Positions 1 through 12,163 of a stretch of DNA of 64,000 nt are shown here, one piece after another. Below the pieces are notes generated by a model that worked only from the letters and a program-made list of their open reading frames with translations, was not told the origin of the DNA and ran no database searches. Numbering within the stretch: position 1 is the first letter of the stretch; the number at the start of each line of letters is the position of its first letter. A program made the translations under genes and the position numbers. Source of the stretch: Acidobacteriota bacterium (lineage in GTDB: Bacteria > Acidobacteriota > Terriglobia > Bryobacterales > UBA6623); NCBI GenBank assembly GCA_016125275.1, contig WGMB01000001.1:1-64000 (forward strand), written 5' to 3'.

Positions 1-647
1 CGCCGTTTGCTGCGACCGGCGTCGGAGGCCTGAGCCGGTTGAGCGTGTGGTGGTTGCGGCTGGGCATTTTGCCGGAACGCATCGAGCCGGGCCATCCGGA
101 GCAGAACGGGCGACACGAGCGAATGCACCGCGTGCTCAAGCAGGAAACGGCGCAGCCGCCGGCGCGGACGGGGCGGGCGCAGCAGCGAGCGTTCGACCGT
201 TTTCGGCGGGAATACAACGAGGAACGACCGCACGAGGCGCTGGCGATGGCGACGCCGGCAAGCCTGTACGAGCCTTCGCCGCGACGGTTTCCGGAGAAAC
301 TGCCGGAGATGGAGTATCCGGCCGGCTTTGTCAGACGCAACGTGGAGCCGCACGGCGACGTGAGCTGGCAATGCGGCCGAATGTTTCTGGGCGAAGCGTT
401 GGCGGGCGAGACGGTCGGCATCGAGGAGGCTGAGGACGGCTGGCGGATGTGGCTGGGGCCGCTGCCGCTGGCGTGGCTGGACGCGCGCCAGATCAGCGCG
501 GCCGGGGGGCGCGACAAGCGTGGGCGAGGCCGCTGGACGGCGCAGTTTTTGGACGGCTCAGGTCGCCCTACGGGCTCCCGCCGCCGTCCAAAAACACGAA
601 CGGAGCCGGGCGAAAAGAGCTCCCCGCTCCACGGCGACAATCCCTAG
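1..647 (+). CDS. IS481-like transposase, 5' truncated by the window edge
   Basis: The reading frame is already open at base 3, where it encodes PFAATGVGGLSRLSVWW, so the gene starts left of the window and the ATG-less start near base 39 is not real. The visible part is the end of a DDE integrase core. It has the P-x-H-P-E-Q-N-G-R-H-E-R block that carries the catalytic Glu, followed by FRREYNEERPHEAL and a C-terminal domain (VSWQCGRMFLGEALAGETVG) typical of IS481-like elements. The two catalytic Asp residues lie upstream and cannot be checked. The last 40 or so residues are basic and low-complexity and look like read-through past the usual end of the family. Family assignment is from remembered motifs. 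Confidence 0.85.
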   Translation, partial: PFAATGVGGLSRLSVWWLRLGILPERIEPGHPEQNGRHERMHRVLKQETAQPPARTGRAQQRAFDRFRREYNEERPHEALAMATPASLYEPSPRRFPEKLPEMEYPAGFVRRNVEPHGDVSWQCGRMFLGEALAGETVGIEEAEDGWRMWLGPLPLAWLDARQISAAGGRDKRGRGRWTAQFLDGSGRPTGSRRRPKTRTEPGEKSSPLHGDNP

Positions 648-648
648 A

Positions 649-687
649 CTGTTACCCATGTGATTGGGTCAATCTGTTACCTATGTG
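649..687. repeat. Imperfect 14-bp direct repeat at the IS 3' end
   Basis: CTGTTACCCATGTG at 649-662 and CTGTTACCTATGTG at 674-687 differ at one base and are separated by 11 bases. They begin two bases after the transposase stop codon. The second copy continues into GCCCGGACG and probably marks or lies next to the right terminal repeat of the element. The left end is outside the window, so the inverted-repeat relation cannot be checked. Confidence 0.5.
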
Positions 688-724
688 CCCGGACGTTCAG
701 TTGATTCCAGTGGATCGATCGAGG

Positions 725-1618
725 CTAGGTGATCGAAGCGTCGTAGATGCTCTGGATGGAGGCGCCCATCATGGCGTTGAACTCGGCTTCGCTCTGCTGC
801 GCGGTCAGGCCTTCGGACAGCGCGCGGGAGAAGCTGGCGACGACGCCGTGATTCTTGGCGAGGCGGGCGTTGGCTTCGTCGCGCGAGTAGCCGCCGGAGA
901 GAGCGACCACCTTCAGCACGTTGGGGTGCATGACGAAGTCGGTGTAGAAGCCGGCCTCCTCGGGCAGGGTGAGCTTGAGCATCACGATCTGGTCCGGGTT
1001 GAGCTTGTCGAGCTCTTCGGTGATGGCCGCCTTGAGCAGCTTCTCGGCGCCGGCCTTGTCGGGGCAGTGGATGTCGACTTCGGGCTCGATGATGGGAACC
1101 AGGCCGGCCTTGAGGATCTGGTGGCCGATGTGGAACTGCTGGGCGACCACGGACTCGATGCCGGCGGCGTTGGCCTGCTTGATCACCGAGCGCATCTTGG
1201 TGCCGAACACGCCCTTGGCCTTGGCGCGGGCGAGGAGCCCGTCGAGGCCGGGGATCGGCTTCATCAACTGGACGCCCTCGGCCTCGTCGGCCAAGCCCTT
1301 GTCGACCTTCAGGAACGGCACGATCGTCTTGGCGCTCCAAAGGTATTCGGCCGTACCCTTGCCTTCGATGTCGCGGTCCATGGTGCCCTCGAAGAGGATG
1401 GCGCCGAAGATCCGGTCGCCGCCGAAGGCGGGGCTGGTGATCATGCGGGTGCGCATCTGGTGAACGAGGGTGAACATTTCATCGTCGTTCGTCCAGGCGT
1501 CTTCCTTGATGCCGTACAGGCCCAGGGCCTTGGGAGTGCTGCCGCCGCTCTGGTCCAAAGCGGCGATGAAACCCTTTTGGGTTTTGATCTTATTGAATTG
1601 ATCGTCGAAGTTGCTCAC
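725..1618 (-). CDS. fda: Class I fructose-bisphosphate aldolase
   Basis: A 297-residue cytosolic enzyme of the short class I (Schiff-base) aldolase family. It interconverts fructose 1,6-bisphosphate with dihydroxyacetone phosphate and glyceraldehyde 3-phosphate in glycolysis and gluconeogenesis. The N-terminus carries the family block [17 protein letters not shown]. The Schiff-base lysine is probably K215 in [10 protein letters not shown], and [10 protein letters not shown] near the C-terminus is the phosphate-binding loop. The length matches the Staphylococcus-type enzyme. The start is a GTG at 1618. The gene is preceded on the same strand by a strong hairpin at 1700-1739, which separates it from the upstream Tat-signal genes, so it probably has its own promoter. 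Confidence 0.95.
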   Translation of the reverse strand: MSNFDDQFNKIKTQKGFIAALDQSGGSTPKALGLYGIKEDAWTNDDEMFTLVHQMRTRMITSPAFGGDRIFGAILFEGTMDRDIEGKGTAEYLWSAKTIVPFLKVDKGLADEAEGVQLMKPIPGLDGLLARAKAKGVFGTKMRSVIKQANAAGIESVVAQQFHIGHQILKAGLVPIIEPEVDIHCPDKAGAEKLLKAAITEELDKLNPDQIVMLKLTLPEEAGFYTDFVMHPNVLKVVALSGGYSRDEANARLAKNHGVVASFSRALSEGLTAQQSEAEFNAMMGASIQSIYDASIT

Positions 1619-1699
1619 GGTAGTGTGTCCGCCTGATTTCGCCGGAACGGCAAAGGAACGCCGACGCGGGCGCTAGGTTGTTCTACTAGCGTAGCGGAG

Positions 1700-1739
1700 C
1701 CGGACGCCGCCTCGCCACTTGGCGCAAGGCGGCGTCCGG
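1700..1739 (-). terminator. Strong 13-bp hairpin between same-strand genes
   Basis: CCGGACGCCGCCT (1700-1712) pairs perfectly with AGGCGGCGTCCGG (1727-1739) around a 14-base loop that can itself fold. It sits 14 bases after the stop of the upstream minus-strand gene. No T-tract follows on either strand, so it may act as a Rho-dependent pause site or an mRNA 3' end stabiliser and not as a classical intrinsic terminator. Confidence 0.5.
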
Positions 1740-1753
1740 AGGCGTGAGCGCGA

Positions 1754-3004
1754 TCAGGCCCGGCAGTGGTGGGACTCTTCCGGAGCCTGATATTTGACGT
1801 CGAGATAGGGCGTATCGAGCGGTTTGCCTTCGTGCTTGGATTTCAAACAAGCTTCGAGGGCGCCGCTGACGATCAAAGTCCGCTCCACCGGATAGGGAGC
1901 GACGCCTGTATCAAACATCTCTTCGATACCACGCACCAGACAGGCCGAGTAGGTGACGTTGGGCGTGGGGGTGAGGAAGAACTGCAGCGACTGCGGACCT
2001 TCCATGCCTTTGACGCGAGCGGCGAAGTTGTAGTCGCGGACGGCGCCGTTGAGCATGAGCAGGGTGGTCATGAGGCCGTCGTTGCGCTCGATGAAGTAGG
2101 CGGCCGGGTCCTTGACGAGCTTGTAGATCTCGCCGGAGCCGACCATGTCGTAGGTCCGCGAGTCCTCCTCGGAGAACCCGAGCGGCGTGTCGCTGCGGGA
2201 AATCGCCGAGGTCAGCAGCTCCTTGGACCAGCGGCCTTCCTCGCCGGCCTTCCAGACGGCGTCGCCGGTGATCATCTCCACGCGCTTGACGCCGGATTCG
2301 CCGCCCTTGCGGCGCTCCACCATGCACTGCATGGCCTCGAGGGCGTGGTAGTCCATGGGGTCTGAACCGCCGACGCCGACCATGAGGGCGTCCTCGATCT
2401 CACAACCCAGCGGGAATTCCATGTCCGGCAGGCGCCAGGTGACCGGCAGAGACGAGCCGGCCAGCATGGGGAATTTGAGGCGCTTGGAGTCCTCGACCAT
2501 CTCCTTGGCCTTGTCGAAGCTGTAGGAGAGGTGCTTGTCGTTGTAGACGGGGACCGCGCGGCCGTCCTCTTCGAAGACCTTCACGCATTCCTTGAAGAAC
2601 TCGTAGCGCGGGTAGAGCTTCTGCCCGAGGTCGTTGATGGGATAGTCGCCGTGCTCGCCGATGATAAGCACGGCGTCGCAGGCGATCTTGTCGCCGCCGC
2701 AGCGCAGGGTTTCGGCGATCGTGGGGTAGACCTGGAAGCCGAACTCCTTGGCGCGCTCTTCGCTTTGGTCGCCGTCGGGGTGCTGGTCCACGTAGAGCGA
2801 GACGATCTTCATCTGCGGCTCATGCCAGGCGCCGTCGATGGGATAGCCGACCAGGAAGCGGTCCGCCATGTGCTGGGCGTGCGAGAGGTAGCGGTAGATC
2901 GTCGTGACGACGGCGATGCGCTTGGGGCCGGACGGGGCCGAGGGGCCCGCGCAGGAGGAGAAGCCGGCTGCTGCGGCGAGAGAGAGAAAGGTGCGGCGAT
3001 TCAT
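1754..3004 (-). CDS. Tat-signal exported protein of unknown function, copy B
   Basis: A 416-residue protein that starts MNRRTFLSLAAAAGFSSC, a twin-arginine-type signal with a possible lipobox (GFSSC). It is probably exported and perhaps lipid-anchored. The mature part is an alpha/beta protein beginning KRIAVVTTIYRYLSHAQH and containing LIIGEHGDYP, YPRYEFF, YNDKHLSYSFDKAKEM, MLAGSSLPVTWR and LEAMQCMVERR. Every one of these blocks recurs in the neighbouring gene at 3011-4267, so the two are tandem paralogues. The genes are 6 bases apart and surely co-transcribed, with this one second. I recall such proteins as hypotheticals in Acidobacteria and Planctomycetes. No catalytic residues can be named. 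Confidence 0.85.
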   Translation of the reverse strand: MNRRTFLSLAAAAGFSSCAGPSAPSGPKRIAVVTTIYRYLSHAQHMADRFLVGYPIDGAWHEPQMKIVSLYVDQHPDGDQSEERAKEFGFQVYPTIAETLRCGGDKIACDAVLIIGEHGDYPINDLGQKLYPRYEFFKECVKVFEEDGRAVPVYNDKHLSYSFDKAKEMVEDSKRLKFPMLAGSSLPVTWRLPDMEFPLGCEIEDALMVGVGGSDPMDYHALEAMQCMVERRKGGESGVKRVEMITGDAVWKAGEEGRWSKELLTSAISRSDTPLGFSEEDSRTYDMVGSGEIYKLVKDPAAYFIERNDGLMTTLLMLNGAVRDYNFAARVKGMEGPQSLQFFLTPTPNVTYSACLVRGIEEMFDTGVAPYPVERTLIVSGALEACLKSKHEGKPLDTPYLDVKYQAPEESHHCRA

Positions 3005-3010
3005 TGAGGC

Positions 3011-4267
3011 TCAGCTCCTCCAAAAGGTCGACTCTTTCGTCGGCTTGTACTGGATCGCCAGATGCGGCGTCTCGTAGCGGGTCTCGCCCTGGAAAAGGCT
3101 CTCCACGCCGGCGGCCGTGAGGCCCGTCGTCAGCAACGTCCGCTCCACCGGATAGGTGGGCTTGCCGGTGAGGAACATCTGTTCGACGTTGTTGACCAGC
3201 GGCGAGAAGAAGTTCGCCAGCGTGGTGCGACGGGGCGGCATGGGCAGATACATCTGCGTGGAAAGGGGCGTCGAGCGGCCCTCGACGCTGGCGGCGAAGT
3301 TGAAGTCGTCGATGAGCCCGCCCATGAGCAGCATGGTGCACTTGAGGCCGTCTTCGTGCTCGTAGTGGTAGGCGATCGGCTCCTTGACGAGCCGCTTCAT
3401 GTCGTCGAGGGTGGGGAAGATGTCGTTGAAGCCCTCGCGCGACGGCGTGAGGTTGTGGCTGCGGGTCATCGCCGCCTTCATCAGGTCGTGCGACCAGAGC
3501 TTCTCGTCGTAGGCCTTCCAGAAGTTGTCGCCGCGGTAGGCTTGCAGCCACTTGACGCCGACCTCGCCTTCGCCGCGGCGTTCGACCATGCACTGGATGG
3601 TTTCGAGGGCGTGGATGTCATAGCCGTCGACGCCGCCGTAGGCCACCGAAACGGCTTCGTTCACCTTGGCGCCGAGCGGCATCTCGATGGGCGGCGTGCG
3701 CCAGGTGACGGGCAACGACGAGCCGGCCATGAAGGGGACGCCGAGCTCCTGCGCGGTGTCGTACATCTCCTTGGCCCACTCCCAGTTCCAAGACAGATGC
3801 TTGTCGTTGAACAGCGGGACGGCGCGGCCGCTGTCGCGGTAGACCTTCATGATCTCCTGGAAGAACTCGTAGCGAGGGTATTGCCGCTGGCCCTTCTCGT
3901 TGCGGGGGTAGCGGCCGTGCTCGCCGATGAGCAGGACGCCGTCGACCGCCAGCTTGCTGCCGCCCAGCGTCAAGGCTTCCGCGATGGAGGGGTAGATCTT
4001 CATCGACGGGTGACGCTTGGCGCGCTCGCGGCTCAAGTCGCCTTCGCCGACCTGATCGACCCACAGCGAGACCAGATCCATTTCCGGGCGGTGGTGGGTT
4101 CCGTTCCAGCCATAGCCCTCCAGGAAGCGATCCACGAAGTGCTGCGTGTGGGAGTACTTGAAGAAGACCGTCGAGATGCAGGCGATCTTGGGGCGCTTCT
4201 GCGCCCGCAAAGGAGTGTGAAATGCCAGCGGGAGAGCGCCGGCGAGGAGATGGCGGCGGGTGAGCAT
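3011..4267 (-). CDS. Tat-signal exported protein of unknown function, copy A
   Basis: A 418-residue protein, first gene of a two-gene operon with its paralogue at 1754-3004. I place the start at the ATG at 4267 because it gives MLTRRHLLAGALPLAFHTPL, a clear twin-arginine signal. An upstream in-frame start at 4300 would add 11 unlikely residues. The mature domain starts RPKIACISTVFFKYSHTQHF. It shares LLIGEHGRYP, YPRYEFFQE, FNDKHLSWNWEWAKEMY, FMAGSSLPVTWR and LETIQCMVERRG with copy B. The conserved His/Asp-rich GEHG and NDKHLS blocks could bind metal or substrate, but that is speculation. Function unknown. Confidence 0.85.
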   Translation of the reverse strand: MLTRRHLLAGALPLAFHTPLRAQKRPKIACISTVFFKYSHTQHFVDRFLEGYGWNGTHHRPEMDLVSLWVDQVGEGDLSRERAKRHPSMKIYPSIAEALTLGGSKLAVDGVLLIGEHGRYPRNEKGQRQYPRYEFFQEIMKVYRDSGRAVPLFNDKHLSWNWEWAKEMYDTAQELGVPFMAGSSLPVTWRTPPIEMPLGAKVNEAVSVAYGGVDGYDIHALETIQCMVERRGEGEVGVKWLQAYRGDNFWKAYDEKLWSHDLMKAAMTRSHNLTPSREGFNDIFPTLDDMKRLVKEPIAYHYEHEDGLKCTMLLMGGLIDDFNFAASVEGRSTPLSTQMYLPMPPRRTTLANFFSPLVNNVEQMFLTGKPTYPVERTLLTTGLTAAGVESLFQGETRYETPHLAIQYKPTKESTFWRS

Positions 4268-4369
4268 CGGAATCCGCCAAGTATAGCGCTCAGCCGTCAA
4301 GAATCGATAAGGAGAGGGGCGGCGGAGGCGGAGAAGGCCGCTTCCGCCGCCGGGAAGACGCGAGAGGAG

Positions 4370-6142
4370 CTAGTTGTAGTCCTCGCTCAAGGCTTGCAGG
4401 AAGGCGACCAAGTCCGCGAAATCGCGCTTGGTGATGGCGACCGCCGAGAGGTCGGCGGGCGGGTTGCGGAGCTTGCCGGCGCGGGCCAGGGCGGCGGAGT
4501 CGAGATAGAGCTCGAGCACCTGGTCGAGCGTGTCGAAGGCGCCGTTGTGCATATAGGGGGCCGAGTGCGAAAGGTCGCGCAGGCCGGCGGTCTTGAAGGC
4601 CGCCACGGTCTTGGGCAGCAGCTCGGCTTCGGTGCAAGGGGAGACGGAGCGGTCGCCGCGCGCGGTCATGTCGTCGAGCAGCAGGTTGAGCCGCACGGCA
4701 GACAGGCCGGCTAACTCGGGCCGGGCCGCCAGCAGCTCGGGTTCGCAGAAGGCTCGCCAGAGCTTGGCCTGCGGGTGCGGCGCGGTCGGGTTGGCGAAGA
4801 TGTTCCAGGCGCCGAGGTCGGTCCAGCCGGGCCGCTCGGCCAACGGGATGCGCCGGAAGGGTTCGGCGGCCGAGGGCATGGCTTCCGTGGCGGGCAGGTA
4901 GAGGTCGGGGCGCTGGTTGCGGGTCTCCAGGCCGGGGACCTCCAGGGCCGAGAAGGCGCCGGCGCCGTGGATCTCGTCGTACTCGCGCTGGGCGACGCCG
5001 GTGTTGTGGAAGCGGAAGTCGGTGAACAGCGGCGCGGGGTGGCAGCGCAGGCAGGCGCCGACGCCCCCGCGCGAAGCCTCCACCGGGCTGGCTGCGCCGC
5101 GGGCCGGTTCGGAGAAGAAGATCTTCAGGCCCCGCAGCTCCTTGTGGGAGAAGCGGAAGCCTTGGTCGTGGAAGGCGAAGGCGCCGAGGTGGCTCTGGGG
5201 ATCGCTGTAGATGAACTGGAGGTCTCCGTCCGCCTCCGCGGCGCGGATGAGGCCCAGCAGGCGGCGGCTGTAGGCCAGAGGGGATTCCCCGAGGACTGGG
5301 TGGCGGGGCAGATCGTTGGCGGCCAGGAACGCGTCGTAGGGCGAGGCGCTGAAGTCGCCGGCGTCGTCGGTGGAGAAGGCTAGGTCGACGGTGTAGGCGG
5401 CGATGAGCTTGGCGACGGCGTCGAAGATCTCCTGGTCGGAGGCCGAGGCGACGTCCACGCGGAACTCTTCGGGCAGGAGGAACTCTGCGGGAATCGACGG
5501 GTCGGTCCCGGTCAGCGTCACCGCGTAGGAGAGGCCGCCGAAGTCGTCGGCCGCCAGGCCCTCATCCTCGCGGATGATGCGGGCGACGTGGGCGGGGACC
5601 AAGTGGCCCTCGCCGTGGATCCAGCCGAAGTTGCGACCCGAGATGGTGCCGCGGACGAGATCTTCCATGGAGTCGAACTCGCCGTCGAAGTGAAAGAAGG
5701 CGCCTCCGGGACGGTTTTGGGAGGCGTTGACCAAGGGCGGGGAGTTCCGCAACGCCGTTGCAGCGCCGTCTTCCCGAACCGGCACGGGGCTGCGGCGGGC
5801 GAAGTCGTTGTAGGTGCGCATTCCGCCACGGGGTTCATCGAGGCTCTCGTCGACCATGTGGCAGGCCCGGCAGTTGAAGGTCTGGCCCTTAAAAGGGTTC
5901 GGCAAAGGGGCGCCGGTGGTGGCGAGCTCGTCGAGCGCGGGGTCGCCGGACTCCGGCGCGCCGTTGACGGCGCCGCCTTCGTCGAGGAAGGCCTTGAAGG
6001 CTTGGGCGAAGCGAGTCTCGAGGAAGAGCCGCTCTCCAATTGCAATCTCGGCCGGGTCGGAGTCTTCCTCCTGGGCCCGCAACTCGCTCACCGCAAGGGT
6101 TGCGAGCAAACAGATCAATACAAGGATGTTCGTCAGGCGCAT
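4370..6142 (-). CDS. Di-haem cytochrome c peroxidase / MauG family protein
   Basis: A 590-residue periplasmic protein. The start at 6142 gives a signal peptide, MRLTNILVLICLLATLAVS, whereas the longer open frame to 6421 adds non-protein-like sequence. Two c-type haem motifs are present: CRACH at residues 91-95 and CLRCH at 364-368. ELRGLKIFFSEPA precedes the second, and YMHNGAFDTLDQVLELY near the end is the conserved C-terminal block of the family. The expected role is periplasmic peroxide reduction with a soluble electron donor, or a MauG-like oxidation. It is longer than the classical enzyme of about 330 residues because of a large insert between the haem domains. It lies upstream of the two Tat-signal genes with a gap of about 100 bases. 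Confidence 0.88.
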   Translation of the reverse strand: MRLTNILVLICLLATLAVSELRAQEEDSDPAEIAIGERLFLETRFAQAFKAFLDEGGAVNGAPESGDPALDELATTGAPLPNPFKGQTFNCRACHMVDESLDEPRGGMRTYNDFARRSPVPVREDGAATALRNSPPLVNASQNRPGGAFFHFDGEFDSMEDLVRGTISGRNFGWIHGEGHLVPAHVARIIREDEGLAADDFGGLSYAVTLTGTDPSIPAEFLLPEEFRVDVASASDQEIFDAVAKLIAAYTVDLAFSTDDAGDFSASPYDAFLAANDLPRHPVLGESPLAYSRRLLGLIRAAEADGDLQFIYSDPQSHLGAFAFHDQGFRFSHKELRGLKIFFSEPARGAASPVEASRGGVGACLRCHPAPLFTDFRFHNTGVAQREYDEIHGAGAFSALEVPGLETRNQRPDLYLPATEAMPSAAEPFRRIPLAERPGWTDLGAWNIFANPTAPHPQAKLWRAFCEPELLAARPELAGLSAVRLNLLLDDMTARGDRSVSPCTEAELLPKTVAAFKTAGLRDLSHSAPYMHNGAFDTLDQVLELYLDSAALARAGKLRNPPADLSAVAITKRDFADLVAFLQALSEDYN

Positions 6143-6404
6143 ATGGGTTACCGCACTCGGGGTCGATTCGCCGATCCCAGGGGATTTGGCGAGGTTGGAA
6201 TCATCACATGGGAGGAAAATGAGTTGCAAGTTTAGAATTTGGAGGCGAGCGCCGTCAACGGGGCGCAGGGGCTTTTTTCGGGCGAGGAATTCCGGCGCGG
6301 CAGACCCCTTGCGGAGGGCCTTGCGGCGGGCGCCGCGGGGTGCTGGAAAGGCCTTCGATTGACACTCTGACGCGCCCCGCCATACCCTCAAGGGGGCGAA
6401 ACGC

Positions 6405-6629
6405 GTGGGCTCGGACGTCATTCAAGCTTTGATTCGGCGCGAAGGCTCCCATTTCGTGGCCGAATGCGTCGAACTGCCATTGGGGCGCGAGTCGGACTCC
6501 CTGGACGGGGCGATTCGCGATATCGAAGACGCGATCCGACGCTATCTGCGCGCGCGAACCGGAGAGAATCCTCATTTCCGGCTGCTGGTCTCCCTCTACT
6601 TCGGGCAGAGCAGCCCGGCTGAATTCTGA
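6405..6629 (+). CDS. HicB-like small protein (orphan)
   Basis: A 74-residue protein with the fold signature of the HicB/UPF0150 family: VIQALIRREGSHFVAECVELP, then a short helix starting SLDGAIRDIEDAIRRYL. The start is a GTG at 6405 with AGGGGG at 6391-6396. In HicAB toxin-antitoxin pairs HicB is the antitoxin and also represses the operon, but no HicA-sized gene lies on either side and there is no added DNA-binding domain. It may be a stand-alone relative. The tricorn gene begins 39 bases downstream with its own Shine-Dalgarno, so the two may be co-transcribed. Confidence 0.65.
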   Translation: MGSDVIQALIRREGSHFVAECVELPLGRESDSLDGAIRDIEDAIRRYLRARTGENPHFRLLVSLYFGQSSPAEF

Positions 6630-6668
6630 AAAAGACACGGCGCTGCTGCAGCCGTAGGGGGAAATTCA

Positions 6669-9959
<3,291 letters not shown>

Positions 9960-10056
9960 CCGAAGCGCCGGGGCGCGGTCGGGAAACGGACAGCGGCGGC
10001 TCGCGAAGACGAAACGACCCGCGCCTCGGCGGTTTCTATCAGTCGGAGGGCAAACC

Positions 10057-10485
10057 ATGACGCCATCGACTGCCAAACCCGAGGCGACCGGGTACGCCAT
10101 CGACCTGGAACACTTTCCGGGCAATACCTACTGGGCGCTGTTCGACGACGAGCCGGGCGCGAAGGCCGCCGCGCAGGAGATCGCCAAGACGGACGTGACG
10201 CCCGAGGACATGCTGATCCTCGAAGGCCCGGGGGGACTGCAACACATCCACCCGCCCGGCCACGAGTCGGGGTTGATCAGCAAGCTGGTGCGGTACGCGC
10301 AGGAGCTGGGGGATTTCCAGATCTTCCTGGAGGCTTGCGAGAAGGCGATCTCGACCGGCAAGGCCTTGCTGGTGGTGCGCTTCGTGGACGACGACCACCG
10401 CGGCCAGGTGGAACGGCTGACGCGGATTGCAGGCGGAAAGCCGTTGGCCTTTACGAGCCGCTGGACGTTCACCGAGTACGCCTGA
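10057..10485 (+). CDS. Small conserved-looking protein, function unknown
   Basis: A 142-residue acidic soluble protein with no signal peptide or membrane segment. It reads as an alpha/beta domain: FPGNTYWALFDDEPGAKAA, then TPEDMLILEGPGGLQHI, a helical section, and GKALLVVRFVDDDHRGQV. This alternating pattern suggests a small ferredoxin-like or nucleotide-binding fold, but I do not recognise the family. It starts about 100 bases after the tricorn gene. SD-like AGTCGGAGGG lies 6-15 bases before the ATG. A strong terminator follows directly, so it ends the transcription unit. Confidence 0.7.
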   Translation: MTPSTAKPEATGYAIDLEHFPGNTYWALFDDEPGAKAAAQEIAKTDVTPEDMLILEGPGGLQHIHPPGHESGLISKLVRYAQELGDFQIFLEACEKAISTGKALLVVRFVDDDHRGQVERLTRIAGGKPLAFTSRWTFTEYA

Positions 10486-10504
10486 GAAGGGCCGGAAACG
10501 ACGA

Positions 10505-10540
10505 GAGCCTCGGACTGCGCGTCCGAGGCTCCCTTGTTTC
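10505..10540. terminator. Bidirectional-looking intrinsic terminator
   Basis: GAGCCTCGGAC (10505-10515) pairs perfectly with GTCCGAGGCTC (10521-10531) around the loop TGCGC. On the plus strand CCTTGTTTCC follows. It separates the plus-strand gene ending at 10485 from the convergent serA gene ending at 10555. Confidence 0.75.
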
Positions 10541-10554
10541 CATTGCCGTCCGGC

Positions 10555-12138
10555 CTAGGTTAGGTTGACGGTGCGGGCGAAGCGCACGGCCTGCACGGCT
10601 TCGAGCTCGTCGAGAGCCTTCTTGGGGATCTCGGAGTCCACGCGCACCGCCGCCACGGCTTCGGTCGGTCCGTTGGCCGGCGCCGGTCCGCGGCCCAGCG
10701 AGAAGTCCGCGATGTTGACGCCGTGGTTGCCGAGGATCGTGCCGAACTTGCCGATCACGCCCGGCACGTCAGCGTTCTTGATGAACAGCATGTGGCCGTC
10801 GAGCGGCGACTCCACATAGATGCCGTCCACGCTGAGCAGGCGCGGCGTGCCGTCGGGGAAGACCGCGCCCTCGGCGCAGACTTCGCCCTGCTCGGTCTCG
10901 AGCAGAACCGAAACGGAGTCAGCGAACTCGGTCCGGCCGCGGCGCACCTCGCCGACGCCGAAGCCGCGCTCCTTGGCGACTTGGGCGGCGTTGATGAGGT
11001 TGGCCTTCTCCTCGAGAAAGCGGTTGAGCACGCCGGCCAGAGCCGCGTTGCGGATGAGGTGCGAGTTGGTCTCGCCGAACTCGCCCGAGTAGGTGAGCTT
11101 GACCCGCACGAGGCGTCCGGAAGCGATCTGCGCGGTGAACTTGCCGAGCCGCTCGGCCAGCTTGAGGTAGGGTGAGAGCCGCGCGTACTGCTCGGCCGAG
11201 ACGGAGGGCATGTTGACGGCGTTCATCACGACGCCGTCGCTGAGGAAGTCGCGCACCTGCTCGGCGATGCGGATGCCGACCAGCTCCTGGGCCTCCTCGG
11301 TGGAGCCGCCGATGTGCGGCGTGGCGATGACGTTGGGGTGGCGGAACAGCGGCAGCTCGCCGGGAGGCTCCTTGGTGAACACGTCGAGGGCGACGCCGGC
11401 GATCTTGCCGGACGCGAGCGCCGCGTCCACGGCGTCCAGGTCCACCAACTCGCCGCGGGCGCAGTTGACGATCCGCACGCCGTCCTTCATCTTGGCGATC
11501 GACTCGGCGTTGACGAGGTTGCGCGTCTCGTCCGTGAGGGCCACGTGCAGGGTGAGGTAGTCGGCGCGGCGGAAGAGCTCGTCGAGCTCGACCATCTCGA
11601 TGCCGCGATCGCGGGCCAAGTCACTGGAAACGAAGGGGTCGTAGGCCAGCACGGTCATGCCGAAGGGGCGCGCCCGGCGGGCGACCTGCATGCCGATGTT
11701 GCCCAGGCCGACGATGCCGAGCGTCTTGTCGCCGATCTCGCTGCCCAGAAACTTCTTCTTCTCCCACTGGCCGCTCTTGGTGGACTCGCTCGCCAGGTGC
11801 AGCGAGCGGGCCAGGCAGAGCATCAGCGCCACGGTGTGCTCGGCGACGGCGATGGCGTTGCCGCCGGGCGTGTTCATGACGACCACGCCGCGGGCGGTGG
11901 CCTCTTCGATGTCGACATTGTCGACGCCGACGCCGGCGCGGCCGACGACCTTGAGGTTCGGCGCGGCGGCGAGGACTTCCTTGGTGACCTTGACGGCCGA
12001 GCGCACCAGGATGGCGTGCGCTTCCGACAGGTAGTTCTGGTACTCGTTCTTGTTGGAAACGATGACGGTGAACTCAGGGACCGCCTTGAGGACGTCCACC
12101 GCGGCGGGGGAGACTGCGTCTGCGACGAGGATGTTCAT
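10555..12138 (-). CDS. serA: D-3-phosphoglycerate dehydrogenase
   Basis: A 527-residue long-form enzyme for the first step of phosphorylated serine synthesis: 3-phosphoglycerate plus NAD+ to 3-phosphohydroxypyruvate. It has the substrate and NAD-binding domains (VVGRAGVGVDNVDIEEA, then the Rossmann loop GIVGLGNIG), the catalytic His block IATPHIGGSTEEAQ, an intervening allosteric domain, and a C-terminal ACT domain (FIKNADVPGVIGKFGTIL) that usually gives serine feedback. This is the type I architecture. It follows the class V aminotransferase gene by 25 bases on the same strand, so the two form an operon. Confidence 0.96.
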   Translation of the reverse strand: MNILVADAVSPAAVDVLKAVPEFTVIVSNKNEYQNYLSEAHAILVRSAVKVTKEVLAAAPNLKVVGRAGVGVDNVDIEEATARGVVVMNTPGGNAIAVAEHTVALMLCLARSLHLASESTKSGQWEKKKFLGSEIGDKTLGIVGLGNIGMQVARRARPFGMTVLAYDPFVSSDLARDRGIEMVELDELFRRADYLTLHVALTDETRNLVNAESIAKMKDGVRIVNCARGELVDLDAVDAALASGKIAGVALDVFTKEPPGELPLFRHPNVIATPHIGGSTEEAQELVGIRIAEQVRDFLSDGVVMNAVNMPSVSAEQYARLSPYLKLAERLGKFTAQIASGRLVRVKLTYSGEFGETNSHLIRNAALAGVLNRFLEEKANLINAAQVAKERGFGVGEVRRGRTEFADSVSVLLETEQGEVCAEGAVFPDGTPRLLSVDGIYVESPLDGHMLFIKNADVPGVIGKFGTILGNHGVNIADFSLGRGPAPANGPTEAVAAVRVDSEIPKKALDELEAVQAVRFARTVNLT

Positions 12139-12163
12139 GGTCGTTCGGCCTCTGCTTTCTCAG

